This document shows, piece after piece, positions 25,701 through 31,289 of a stretch of DNA of 64,000 bases. The stretch is taken from assembly GCF_030272615.1 (NCBI RefSeq), contig NC_081407.1, positions 373,262,998 through 373,326,997 on the forward strand. The letters run 5' to 3'. Position 1 is the stretch's first letter; every line of letters begins with the position of its first letter. The notes below the pieces were generated by a model, which was given only the letters and a program-made list of their open reading frames with translations, did not search any database and was not told the origin of the DNA. The translations under genes were made by a program, and so were the position numbers. The stretch is from Cryptomeria japonica (Eukaryota > Streptophyta > Pinopsida > Cupressales > Cupressaceae).

Positions 25701-28700
25701 TGTGACAGACTATATTGCTCCGACTTACAATTTTGGTTCAACGAGCACTAGCAAAGGGCCTGATTTCTCATCCTCTACAAGTGCATGCACTGATGTGGAT
25801 ACTTCCAAGCCAGAATTTGATTTTAAATTTGAAAGAAAGCCTGAAGAAGCTTTCAGGTCTGTCTTTACTTAGCTTTATTCTTTTATTTGCTTATTATTTT
25901 TAAAGTGCCAATATTTTGGCTGCTGAGACAACTGATGCCTGGTTCTCAATGATTCAACTGTGCAATTGGTTTTCATATGGTAAAAATATAATTCTTTTGT
26001 CCTAAATGATAGAACATTCCTCACAATATCAGTTTTGTTGCAGCAGTACTGCTGTTGCTGCGGCTGTGTCCACTTCACCCCATCAAACTTCGTTGGGATC
26101 ATCAGAACCTTTGGTTTCGGTCTTTAAAGGTGCATCTGACCCAGTATTCTCAGGCATGTAAATTGATCTTCATCTGTCTCTGAATCTAAATCTATGGGAT
26201 ATGTAAAATGAAGGCATTGGGCCCTTGTTCATATTATTAATTGAAAAATAGATTACATTTCACATGTGTTTGTTGGTGTTGGAAATAAGCCACACCCGGA
26301 TTGACGATGGACTGGTCCAAGAGGGGCCAGTAGCTCAGTGGTAGAGCACTCCAGCAGCGTATGGAAGGTCCTAGGTTCGACTCCTAGCTGGTCCATGTCT
26401 CAACATGGTATCAGAGCCAGGTCCAGGCTAGGAGCCCCAAGCACACGAGAGGTGTGGCTTAAGGGGGGGTGTTGGTGTTGGAAATAAGCCACACCCGGAT
26501 TGACAATGGACTGGTCCAAGAGGGGCCAGTAGCTCAGTGGTAGAGCACTCCAGCAGCGTATGGAAGATCCTAGGTTCGAGTCCTAGCTGGTCCATGTCTC
26601 AACAGTGTTGATCACTCCAAACTAGCAACCTGTTTATAAGTTAATTTTGGGTATACAATTATCAACATGCTGGGAAACTGATGCAAGACTAGTAAACTGA
26701 TGAAAGGCTAAGGCCAAAGTTTTAAGTTGTGTGTACCTTGACAGACTAAGTTGTTCATAATAGATACATTGAAGGACAAAGTTATTCAATGTCGACATAT
26801 GATCAGGATCAACTTTTTTATTCATTCCCATATGACTAGTTTTTTTTTAAGTTGAAAATCTCTAAGACTATTTATTTATTTTTTAATTTTATATATATTA
26901 AGTTGAAAGATATTAGTTACCCAGTTGAAAAATTTATCAACTTACACGTCAAAATAAAAATTGTAGATGGGCTAGGTTAGATTTCGATTAACCTATTCAG
27001 AATTCTTTCAATTCATCAAACTCTGAATATTTGCAATAAAATTGACAAAACAGGTGACTGAGACTAGTATGCTTGAAAGGGACATTAAGTCTCTCATTCA
27101 TTCAAAGACTTTCTGCTTTTACATCTCATTATTGTAGGCATCTGATATATCCAAAAAATTCCTAGTATTCAATTGAAACTTTGGTTGCACGATTGCATTT
27201 TATATCAAATCCTTTTTCTGTTTTGAAGGCCGCTTTACATCCTGCAATCATTATCTGTGTGGACTTCCATTCAACTTTGTCTTTGCATTTGATTTGCCAA
27301 TTCATGATCTTTCCATTTTTCCACTTATGTCAACAGTCAACAGTTATATGTGCCATCTTATATTGTTGATAAGATTTAATTCTTACTTTTACTTTTCTAT
27401 CGGCATATAGTTTGAACCTCTTATGGGTCCAAGTGCTAGTTTACTTATTTTCCAGTAATTGCTTCTTGTTTGTTTGGCAGAAAACATACCATCTGTATCA
27501 AGTTCAAATAGCAACTTCTCTACATCAACTGTTGCAATACCTGCCTTGGGCATCACAGTATTTAGTGGACCTGTTTCTAAGACAGATGGTAACAGTTCAG
27601 TGTCATTTTTGTCTCCTGGAACAAGTGCCTTGAAAGGTGCTCTGGCAAACAATAATAGCTGTATGATGGATTCAAACTCTGGCACCCATGGTGGAGCATC
27701 ATGTGTTGTAGTTACAGAGAACTTAGTAAGAAGTTTAACCAGTGGAGAGAAAAGCACAATAAAATCTGAAAGTGCATCTAAAGCCAGCAATTTTTCTCCT
27801 TGTGGACCTCTTCTTGATGTAACCAGTGCTGCCGAAAGTACAGTAATCACTACAAGTGGGACAAAAAATTCAAAAAGTAACTTTGTGCCTAATTCTCAGT
27901 CAGCCTTTGCAGGATCTCTTTTTGAGCAGGCCTCAAGTTCTTCTGCAGCTATAGCTTCAGCCTCCTTTATAATTGGGAGTTCTACTTCCCTGGGTCCACT
28001 TTCTAGTTCTCCGCCTTCAGGATCTTTATTTTCAAATAGCCCATCTGTAACGTTTGGTAGTACAAGCCCTGTATTTGGATCAGCTGTGGTTGCTTCAGTA
28101 TCAAGTTGTTCATCTGGCTCATCTGGCTCATCTGGCTTGACTGCATCTAGTTCTTCTAGCTCTTGCAGTTTGCCTTCTGCTGGCCTCAGTACCAATCCAT
28201 TTGGCGTAAACACACCTGCTCCATTGTTTTCTTCTAGAACTGCAGCAAACGGAATTGCCACTACAACCACATATGGTGTTCCAAGTAACCCTTCATTAGG
28301 GTTGAGTGGTACTTATTTTGGTGGGAGCAGTGCTTCATCATCTGGTGTAAGTATTACTCCTCAGTTTGGTTCCACTTTGTCTGTTTCATTTGGATTGAGC
28401 ACCACTCTGCAGTCCAACACCTCTTCTTCTTGTGGATTGAGTACGACTCCACAGTTTGGCTCCAATGCATCTTCTTTATTTGGATCAAGCAGCACTTCTC
28501 AGTTTGTTTCAAACTCAACTTCATCAGTCCCAAGTATGATATTTAGTGAAAATACCACACCTTGTTTTGCCACAGGTTCCCGTCCTTCATATGGTTCTGG
28601 GAGTACCTCAATATTTAGTTCTGGAAGCACATTTGGATCTGGCAACTCATCATTTGGTGGAAATGCCACCTCATTTGCTTCTTCCAGTTCTACAGCATTG

Positions 28701-29459
28701 GGTGGAAGCGGTGTCTCCTTTAGCTCTGCCAGCACTTCACCTTTTGGTGGAAGCATTGCTTCATTTGGTTCTAGTAGCCTTCCAGTATCTGGTGGAAGCA
28801 GTTCTTTATTTGGCTCTTCTAACACTCCAATGTTTGGTTCAAATAACAATCCACCATTTGGTGTGGCACAGTTCTTTCGGGCTTCCAGTGCTGCTTCCTC
28901 TTCACAATTGCTGGCACACTCTTCTGGATCTGGGTTTGGTAGTACTCCAGCTCTGGGCTCCACAGGATTTTCTTTTGGAGGATCTGTTGCTGCAAGCAGC
29001 AGCTCATTTCCTGTTGGAACCTCAAGTGGTACCTCACCTAGTACATATACTTTTGGTTCCAAGGACACCACAACATTGGCTCCGCAATCAATGTTTGGGT
29101 TGACAAATTCAAATCCTACTTTTGGTGCAACCACAGCAACACCACTTACCGATCAGATGGAAGACAGTATGGCAGAGGATCTTACACAAGTATCTGCTCC
29201 AACTATATTTAGTGGACAGGCAGCTTCGTCAGCCCCTGGATTTATGTTTTCTCAACAAAGTGTGCCACCAAGTTTTATGTTTAATTCCCAACCAAGTCCA
29301 CAAGTAGCTAATCCTTATGCAGCTGGTGGCCAAGGGACATTTACTCCTCCAGGAGGGGCACTTGAGTTTTCTGGTGGAAGTTTCTCTCTTGGAGCTACAG
29401 GTGAAAAACCTGGCCGTAAGTTTGTAAAGATAAAACGAGACAGGGGAAGAAAAAAGTAG
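1579..29459 (+). CDS. NUP1: NUP1/NUP136-like nuclear pore basket nucleoporin (10 exons, 1,489 aa)
   Basis: Plant-specific FG nucleoporin of the nuclear basket, functionally comparable to animal Nup153 and yeast Nup1: mRNA export, protein import and nuclear shape. Exons: 1579-1900, 14599-14645, 22137-22255, 23326-23569, 23723-24073, 24199-24279, 24456-25211, 25396-25856, 26044-26153 and 27481-29459. They total 4,470 nt and every junction phase agrees. The N-terminal exon has the family's Gly-rich start, 'TPYDRP' and 'VDPASRLI'. The middle has 'SREKF', 'DIAKAFMG', 'HTPYAK', 'KKRSGSVLDDG' and 'MRRIRQK'. The last exon has about 20 FG dipeptides in Ser/Gly-rich sequence, then 'MEDSMAEDLTQ', 'EFSGGSFSLG' and a basic tail ending RGRKK. 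Arabidopsis NUP1 is about 1,300 aa with the same order of landmarks. The start ATG at 1579 is the first Met giving the family-like N terminus. Introns 1 and 2 are swollen by transposons. Intron 9 needs a GC donor. No in-frame stop was seen. Confidence 0.95.
1901..3589. other. Start of NUP1 intron 1; no gene
   Basis: First part of intron 1, from a GTGTGC donor. It contains an imperfect tandem duplication of about 160 bp (about 2,375-2,522 and 2,536-2,683). Short antisense fragments there read 'NLSGSIP' and 'NLSGLV', faintly like leucine-rich repeats, but too weakly to call. From 3,000 to 3,589 the sequence has repeated GAAGAGCAG-type words. Nothing else is recognised. Confidence 0.4.
2375..2683. 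repeat. Imperfect tandem duplication, period about 161 bp
   Basis: Two copies share a 'ATCCAGATAGATT' start, the run 'CTTCTGCTAATTTATCATTG' and a 'GTCATG...GGAATTG' end. They differ at many positions, so the duplication is old. Confidence 0.65.
3590..5111 (-). repeat. 3' LTR of the minus-strand element
   Basis: 1,522-bp copy, collinear with 6,321-9,105 apart from the solo LTR inserted in the latter. It retains the uninterrupted sequence at about 4,830, which shows what the insertion site in the other LTR looked like before. Open stretches on either strand here are not conserved between the copies as proteins. Confidence 0.8.
5112..6320 (-). other. Interior of the non-autonomous LTR element
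   Basis: About 1.2 kb with two modest open stretches on the minus strand. One, at 5,584-5,853, has many Glu residues and contains EENEKKYEVALPENAAVE. The other, at 5,150-5,566, contains 'WWRWPDNGG'. Neither resembles a gag, protease or polymerase I recognise. They may be relics of an internal ORF or chance. The primer-binding site complement lies at the right end. Confidence 0.5.
6321..9105 (-). repeat. 5' LTR of the minus-strand element, split by a solo LTR
   Basis: Matches 3,590-5,111 from TGATGCAAGAGGG up to 7,531, and again from 8,776 to CTCCTGCA at 9,105. The interruption is the solo LTR at 7,532-8,775 plus its 5-bp target duplication. Without it the copy is about 1.54 kb. Confidence 0.8.
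7532..8775. mobile_element. Solo LTR (1,244 bp) with TTAAG target duplication
   Basis: It starts TGTAATGTCCCC and ends GGGACATGATA, an imperfect inverted terminal pair typical of LTRs. It is flanked by TTAAG at 7,527-7,531 and 8,776-8,780. The paralogous LTR at 3,590-5,111 lacks the insert, providing an empty site. No interior and no second LTR remain, so it is a product of LTR-LTR recombination. Orientation is probably + by the TG start, but an LTR alone does not prove it. Confidence 0.85.
9106..9583. other. Intronic sequence, no gene; purine-rich
   Basis: AG-rich repeats of GCAGATCTAGATCAGA-type words. It contains a TATAAAAG box at about 9,209 within 'GAGGGTATAAAAGGAAG', so it may be part of another decayed LTR. 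Nothing firm. Confidence 0.35.
9965..10845. repeat. Tandem repeat, about 3 units of 270-285 bp
   Basis: Units start near 9,969, 10,240 and 10,526, with a partial fourth at about 10,807. Each contains, in order, 'GAGGACAAAATCGAAAAATC', 'AAACCCTCCAAATAGCAAC', 'GCCCCAACTCTAGGTGGGAC', a T-run followed by GGAAAAAA, and 'AACACCCATCATAATTTTT'. Open frames in this stretch are a by-product of the repeat, not a gene. Confidence 0.85.
10996..11216 (+). mobile_element. tRNA-derived SINE nested in the short-LTR element
   Basis: An A-box-like TGAGCTTAACTGG at 11,007-11,019 and a B-box GTTCAATTCC at 11,053-11,062 are spaced as in a tRNA promoter. They are followed by an unrelated body, a TAA-rich stretch and an A-run at 11,205-11,218. 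Similar A/T-rich words ending AGGACAA occur on both sides (about 10,979-10,995 and 11,217-11,230) and probably represent an imperfect target duplication. Confidence 0.7.
12847..13212. repeat. Tandem duplication, period 182 bp
   Basis: Two near-identical copies starting TTTAAAGATTCTTTG and ending GTTATTTGATTT. The one difference I noticed between them is CTGCAG versus CTTCAG, so the duplication is recent. Confidence 0.9.
13449..13710. repeat. Duplicated (CT)n and (CT)n(AC)n microsatellites
   Basis: A pure CT run at about 13,518-13,559 and a TC run changing to an AC run at about 13,650-13,709. Each is preceded by a related ~70-bp sequence beginning GTTCTAATTC, so the microsatellite and its left flank were duplicated together. 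Confidence 0.9.
14599..14645 (+). CDS. NUP1: NUP1 exon 2 (47 nt)
   Basis: Small exon between a TTTTAACAG acceptor and a GTAAGT donor. It restores the phase-1 codon of exon 1 and adds an acidic, charged stretch (VQEERLREVEDEAAE). It is isolated between introns of 12.7 kb and 7.5 kb. Support is the splice consensus at both ends, the correct phase, and an acidic linker at this place in the family. Confidence 0.85.
14646..16756. other. Start of NUP1 intron 2; no gene
   Basis: Contains a 208-bp tandem duplication (14,926-15,341). From 15,544 (TGTCATGCCCCCGCC) it has sequence that looks like the start of a long LTR. The possible end of this LTR, GTCGCAGCA at about 19,673, has no matching target duplication, so I do not call it an element with certainty. 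Confidence 0.5.
14926..15341. repeat. Tandem duplication, period 208 bp
   Basis: Two copies starting CCTTCATATTTTCTCTCCAT and ending GATCACTGTAAACA, nearly identical. It lies in intron 2, about 280 bp past exon 2. Confidence 0.9.
16757..18058. mobile_element. Probable non-autonomous Mutator-like DNA element, 1.3 kb
   Basis: Flanked by a perfect 9-bp duplication CTTAACATC at 16,748-16,756 and 18,059-18,067. The termini are imperfect inverted repeats: TGAGTTACCGGGTTCGG on the left, and the complement CTAAGTTACTGGTTCGGG on the right. A 9-bp duplication is the usual signature of Mutator-like elements. The interior is GC-rich at both ends and contains a 361-bp tandem duplication. No transposase is present. 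An unrelated insertion with a chance duplication is less likely, given that both signatures agree. Confidence 0.65.
17275..17995. repeat. Tandem duplication, period 361 bp, with GC-rich block
   Basis: Each unit has a GC-rich head ('CTGGGCGCT', 'CCCCTTGGCCCCGTTGGGGG', 'TTGCCCCAAACCCCCATTAG') and an AT-rich tail (TTGATGATCAAAC through CATGTTTTTGTACTAACGAA). The tails are almost identical, so the duplication is young relative to the element. Confidence 0.85.
18059..20216. other. Intron 2, LTR-like sequence; no gene
   Basis: Right of the Mutator-like element. It contains a minisatellite (18,550-18,800), a TATAAATA box at about 19,923 in a setting typical of LTR promoters, and GGGGACATTACA at 20,206-20,217. 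The last is the exact complement of the TGTAATGTCCCC start of the solo LTR at 7,532, so 19.68-20.2 kb is probably the 3' part of a related LTR. Confidence 0.45.
18550..18800. repeat. Minisatellite, unit about 36 bp
   Basis: Six or so degenerate units built on 'TGCATTGATGGGCGGAGATT' followed by CCTTATGCTTG. Further diverged units appear near 19,100-19,200 (GCATTGAATAGCGGAAATTG). Confidence 0.7.
20217..22136. other. End of NUP1 intron 2; nothing recognised
   Basis: No coding region, RNA gene or clear element seen. It ends in the pyrimidine-rich tract and TCTGCAG acceptor of exon 3. Confidence 0.5.
22137..22255 (+). CDS. NUP1: NUP1 exon 3
   Basis: The acceptor is TCTGCAG and the exon ends in phase 2 at AG|GTCGGC. 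It encodes the 'ESEIAGLEQLLKNKTLSR' segment, which corresponds to the family's 'LEKxLxxKTFTRSE' block just before a second short helix. Confidence 0.9.
22256..23325. other. NUP1 intron 3; source of the duplicated copy's left part
   Basis: About 1.07 kb with no gene. From about 22,790 onward it aligns with 57,920-58,450 of the dead NUP1 copy, showing that intron sequence was duplicated too. Confidence 0.7.
23326..23569 (+). CDS. NUP1: NUP1 exon 4
   Basis: The acceptor is TATACAG and the donor is AAT|GTAAGT (phase 0). It continues the conserved 'REKFNCLIGLLQSR' helix and then a charged linker. A decayed copy of this exon lies at about 58,450-58,690. Confidence 0.92.
23723..24073 (+). CDS. NUP1: NUP1 exon 5
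   Basis: The acceptor is GTTGCAG and the donor is GAG|GTATCT (phase 0). It encodes 'VDIAKAFMG' (family 'xxLAKAYMG') and 'HTPYAK' (family 'RTPYSR'). It is duplicated in decayed form at about 58,843-59,185. Confidence 0.93.
24199..24279 (+). CDS. NUP1: NUP1 exon 6
   Basis: 81-nt exon in phase 0 on both sides; acceptor ATTTACAG, donor CAG|GTGAGG. In the dead copy downstream, this exon is where the LINE ORF1 fragment landed. Confidence 0.9.
24456..25211 (+). CDS. NUP1: NUP1 exon 7
   Basis: The acceptor is GGCCCCCAG and the donor is GAG|GTATGT (phase 0, 252 codons). It opens with 'KKRSGSVLDDG...MRRIRQKT', the most conserved central block of the family and a likely basic nuclear targeting patch. 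It ends with 'FRMSLCE', matching the family's 'FRMS' block. Confidence 0.95.
25396..25856 (+). CDS. NUP1: NUP1 exon 8
   Basis: The acceptor is TGTGACAG, and the exon ends in phase 2 at TTTCAG|GTCTGT. It starts with an acidic patch (ESDEED) directly after 'FRMSLCE', as in the family, then becomes Ser/Thr/Pro-rich and poorly conserved. Confidence 0.9.
26044..26153 (+). CDS. NUP1: NUP1 exon 9
   Basis: The acceptor is a tandem NAGNAG (CAGCAG), so the exon may start at 26044 or 26047; both keep the frame. To join exon 10 in frame it must end in phase 1 at 26153, which gives a non-canonical CAG|GCATGT donor. The alternative GTAAAT donor at 26158 is in the wrong phase for exon 10. Confidence 0.75.
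26271..26405 (+). repeat. 5' LTR of the TRIM
   Basis: 135 bp, TGTTGGTG...GTCTCAACA. It also contains the short palindromic TGGACTGGTCCA at 26,308-26,319, whose right half echoes the tRNA-like acceptor strand. Confidence 0.93.
26324..26395 (+). ncRNA. tRNA-like Pol III module in the TRIM 5' LTR
   Basis: 72 nt that fold as a tRNA-like cloverleaf. The acceptor stem GGGCCAG/CTGGTCC pairs at all seven positions (one G-U). The D arm is GCTC-AGTGGTA-GAGC and the T arm is CTAGG-TTCGACT-CCTAG. The A box TAGCTCAGTGG and B box GGTTCGACTCC are perfect. The anticodon arm is abnormal (stem CTCCA/TGGAA with one mismatch and an eight-base loop), so it is unlikely to be a working tRNA. Confidence 0.8.
26470..26604 (+). 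repeat. 3' LTR of the TRIM
   Basis: 135 bp. It differs from the 5' LTR at GACGATGG/GACAATGG, GGAAGGTCC/GGAAGATCC and TCGACTCC/TCGAGTCC, about 98% identity. Confidence 0.93.
26523..26594 (+). ncRNA. tRNA-like Pol III module in the TRIM 3' LTR
   Basis: Second copy of the tRNA-like segment, with the same pairing and the B box GGTTCGAGTCC. A change in the T loop (C to G) keeps the B-box consensus. Confidence 0.8.
27481..29459 (+). CDS. NUP1: NUP1 exon 10 (FG-repeat exon and C terminus)
   Basis: The acceptor is TTTGGCAG and the stop is TAG at 29457-29459. About 20 FG dipeptides (mostly xFGS or xFGG) lie between roughly 28,050 and 29,130 in a Ser/Gly/Thr-rich low-complexity background, the transport-receptor binding region. 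The final ~110 residues hold the conserved 'MEDSMAED' block, 'FSGGSFSLG' and a basic tail expected to bind importin. Confidence 0.96.
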
Positions 29460-31289
29460 ATTCAAGCATCGTTTGGATTTAAACAGCTGTTAGATATAAT
29501 GTATCACTTGCACTTTCTTTGCTTGTTCAGGTCTTGATGGTTAAAAAATGGGCATAATGGTCCAACATTTCAGCATACTATAAAAATATGAAGGGATCTC
29601 TTCTTGGAACACCACTGTTTCAATATTTTTTCAGAATTCTTGTAACTTGCTTGGACAGTTGTATCTCCGGCCAAATTATTGGTCTAGCTTTAGTAGCTCT
29701 AAACTTATTGCATGTAGCATACCATACAAGCAAATGAACTTCTTGTAAAGGCCATAATAATGGTCATATTTGACAGTTAGAGTTGGTCAACCAATATTGT
29801 GTTATGTTCTGTGAATTTAGTTTTTAGAGTGATAAAAGCAGGAGCAAGTACTGTGATTATCTGAAACAAGTGTTGGGCATACAAGCTAATAATATGTATG
29901 TCAAACTGACGGCTTCTAGTTGTGTGCCATATGAGTATGAATTCTTTCAGAAAACTCTAATGGGCAATCATGAAATATTGTCCTGAATTATATGTCACTA
30001 GAATTGTATTTTTGATTTGTTTTGGTCTTTTTTATCTCTTGCCTAGTGGTAGTTTAAAATATTTGTTTGGATTCTCTCTCTCTGTGGAAGTCCATGAAAA
30101 AGAAAATTTTCAGAGCACCTGCAGTGCATGCAGGGTAATCTCATTTGCTGAAGATGAATTTATCACAGGGCTGCTATTCCTGTTATTTGCTACTTATCTC
30201 TGTGAAGAGCCAAATTTTACATCTCTCTTTATTTTTGAATACTTATGAAATTTTAGCTTAGAATCTGTTCTAGTTGCAGCAATTGTTTTAAATTATTCAG
30301 CAGTAGTACAGTGCTTGCTCATCTTAGTCTCTTTTGCCATCCTTCTATGGTGGCAAAGCATTTCCTAGGGTTCATGGAAAGGTGTGCAAGGATGTACATG
30401 TTGGAGAGGACGGGTGGGCATCTTGTCATGCATGTTGAAGATGGGTTTCTCAATAAACCTGGGTAACACAATTTTATCAAGTGCAACAATATTATTCTGT
30501 GTTGAAAATTGCAGCAGCTCTGGTGCACTGGGCCGCCTTGCTTGGTTACTGGCATGCAATTTATGTTGTACTACAGGTGATTCTACAAAAAATGTACCTG
30601 AGTCGCTCAGTGCAATGAAGGCACCTGTTTTAAAGTTTGTATCTTTTACTCCACATAAGGTTAGAACCCTATCTCATCTACCAGTGGGTTTTATTCTCCG
30701 TGCTGTGAATATATTCTCCCAATTTGAGCAATTCAGAAGGCTTGCAAAATATCAGCAACAAAGATGACATAGATATTATATTTCTGTGCGATGTCTGTTC
30801 CTTCAGGTTTCATCTTTAGTCAATATCAAGGAATATAAAATCTTTGCTGGCTGCAATAAATAGTGGATTTGTGCATGTTATCCTCTTGAGTGAAGTGTGC
30901 AATATGGTGAGGGGCTATGATTCTTACTAGTAGTGTCTACATCTATCTATTTTAGTTAGATGCTTGGACGGTTTAGTGTGTAGCTCTTCTATTTTTGCAA
31001 TGAAGAGATTTGTAGAATCTACACCTCACCATTAGAACTAGCAACAAACAAAAGTGTTGCATCCTTAGGTACTTTGCGGGTACCTAAGTGTGCACAGGTT
31101 TTGTAAACTAAGCTATTAGTTGAGATGACAATGTTATGACACTAGAGGATGAACCACGTATGTGAGAAGGGTGCAAGGGCACTTAAAAGAACCTTGTTGA
31201 GTGGTTAAATTATTATAATTTGAATTTTATTTATGTGAACATTGTGTATATGGGAAACAAATCCTATCTAGTTTTAATCTAATTATCAT
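29460..31289. other. NUP1 3' flank and presumed 3' UTR; no other gene
   Basis: A/T-rich downstream region. The NUP1 3' UTR must lie in its first part, but no single polyadenylation site stands out: near-matches to AATAAA occur at about 29,755 (AATAATGG), and an exact AATAAA at about 30,855. A 127-codon open stretch at 30,384-30,767 has no recognisable domain and no splice context, and is not called as a gene. Confidence 0.5.

Larger units (their letters stand above)
26271..26604 (+). mobile_element. TRIM (miniature LTR retrotransposon), 334 bp, with tRNA-like LTRs
   Basis: Two 135-bp LTRs (26,271-26,405 and 26,470-26,604) start TGTTGG and end CTCAACA and differ at three positions. The 64-bp interior starts at once with TGGTATCAGAGCC, an initiator-Met type primer-binding site. 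It ends with a polypurine tract AAGGGGGGG directly before the second LTR. Perfect 5-bp target duplications GTGTT lie at 26,266-26,270 and 26,605-26,609. There is no coding capacity, so movement would depend on proteins supplied by another element. Each LTR contains a 72-nt tRNA-like segment with intact A and B boxes. Confidence 0.93.
26154..27480 (+). other. NUP1 intron 9, GC-AG type, hosting a TRIM element
   Basis: The donor is CAG|GCATGT and the acceptor is TTTGGCAG. Apart from the TRIM at 26,271-26,604 there is nothing recognisable in it. The GC donor is required by reading phase: the nearby GTAAAT site would shift the frame of the 659-codon last exon. Confidence 0.65.

Noticed and set aside
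26153-26160. GT donor at 26,158 (AT|GTAAAT) as the normal end of NUP1 exon 9
   Set aside because: It ends in phase 2, while exon 10 needs phase 1; the last exon would be read out of frame.
26324-26594. Two working tRNA genes in NUP1 intron 9
   Set aside because: They lie at the same position in both LTRs of a TRIM, and the anticodon arm has a mismatch and an eight-base loop. They are described as tRNA-like modules of the element instead.
28499-29134. 211-codon open frame antisense to the FG-repeat exon
   Set aside because: Long antisense frames are expected opposite Ser/Gly/Thr-rich FG repeats. No domain and no start context; the sense strand is clearly coding.
30384-30767. Independent 127-codon gene downstream of NUP1
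   Set aside because: No recognisable domain, no duplicated or conserved context and codon use not distinct from the flank. It is more likely chance or 3' flank.
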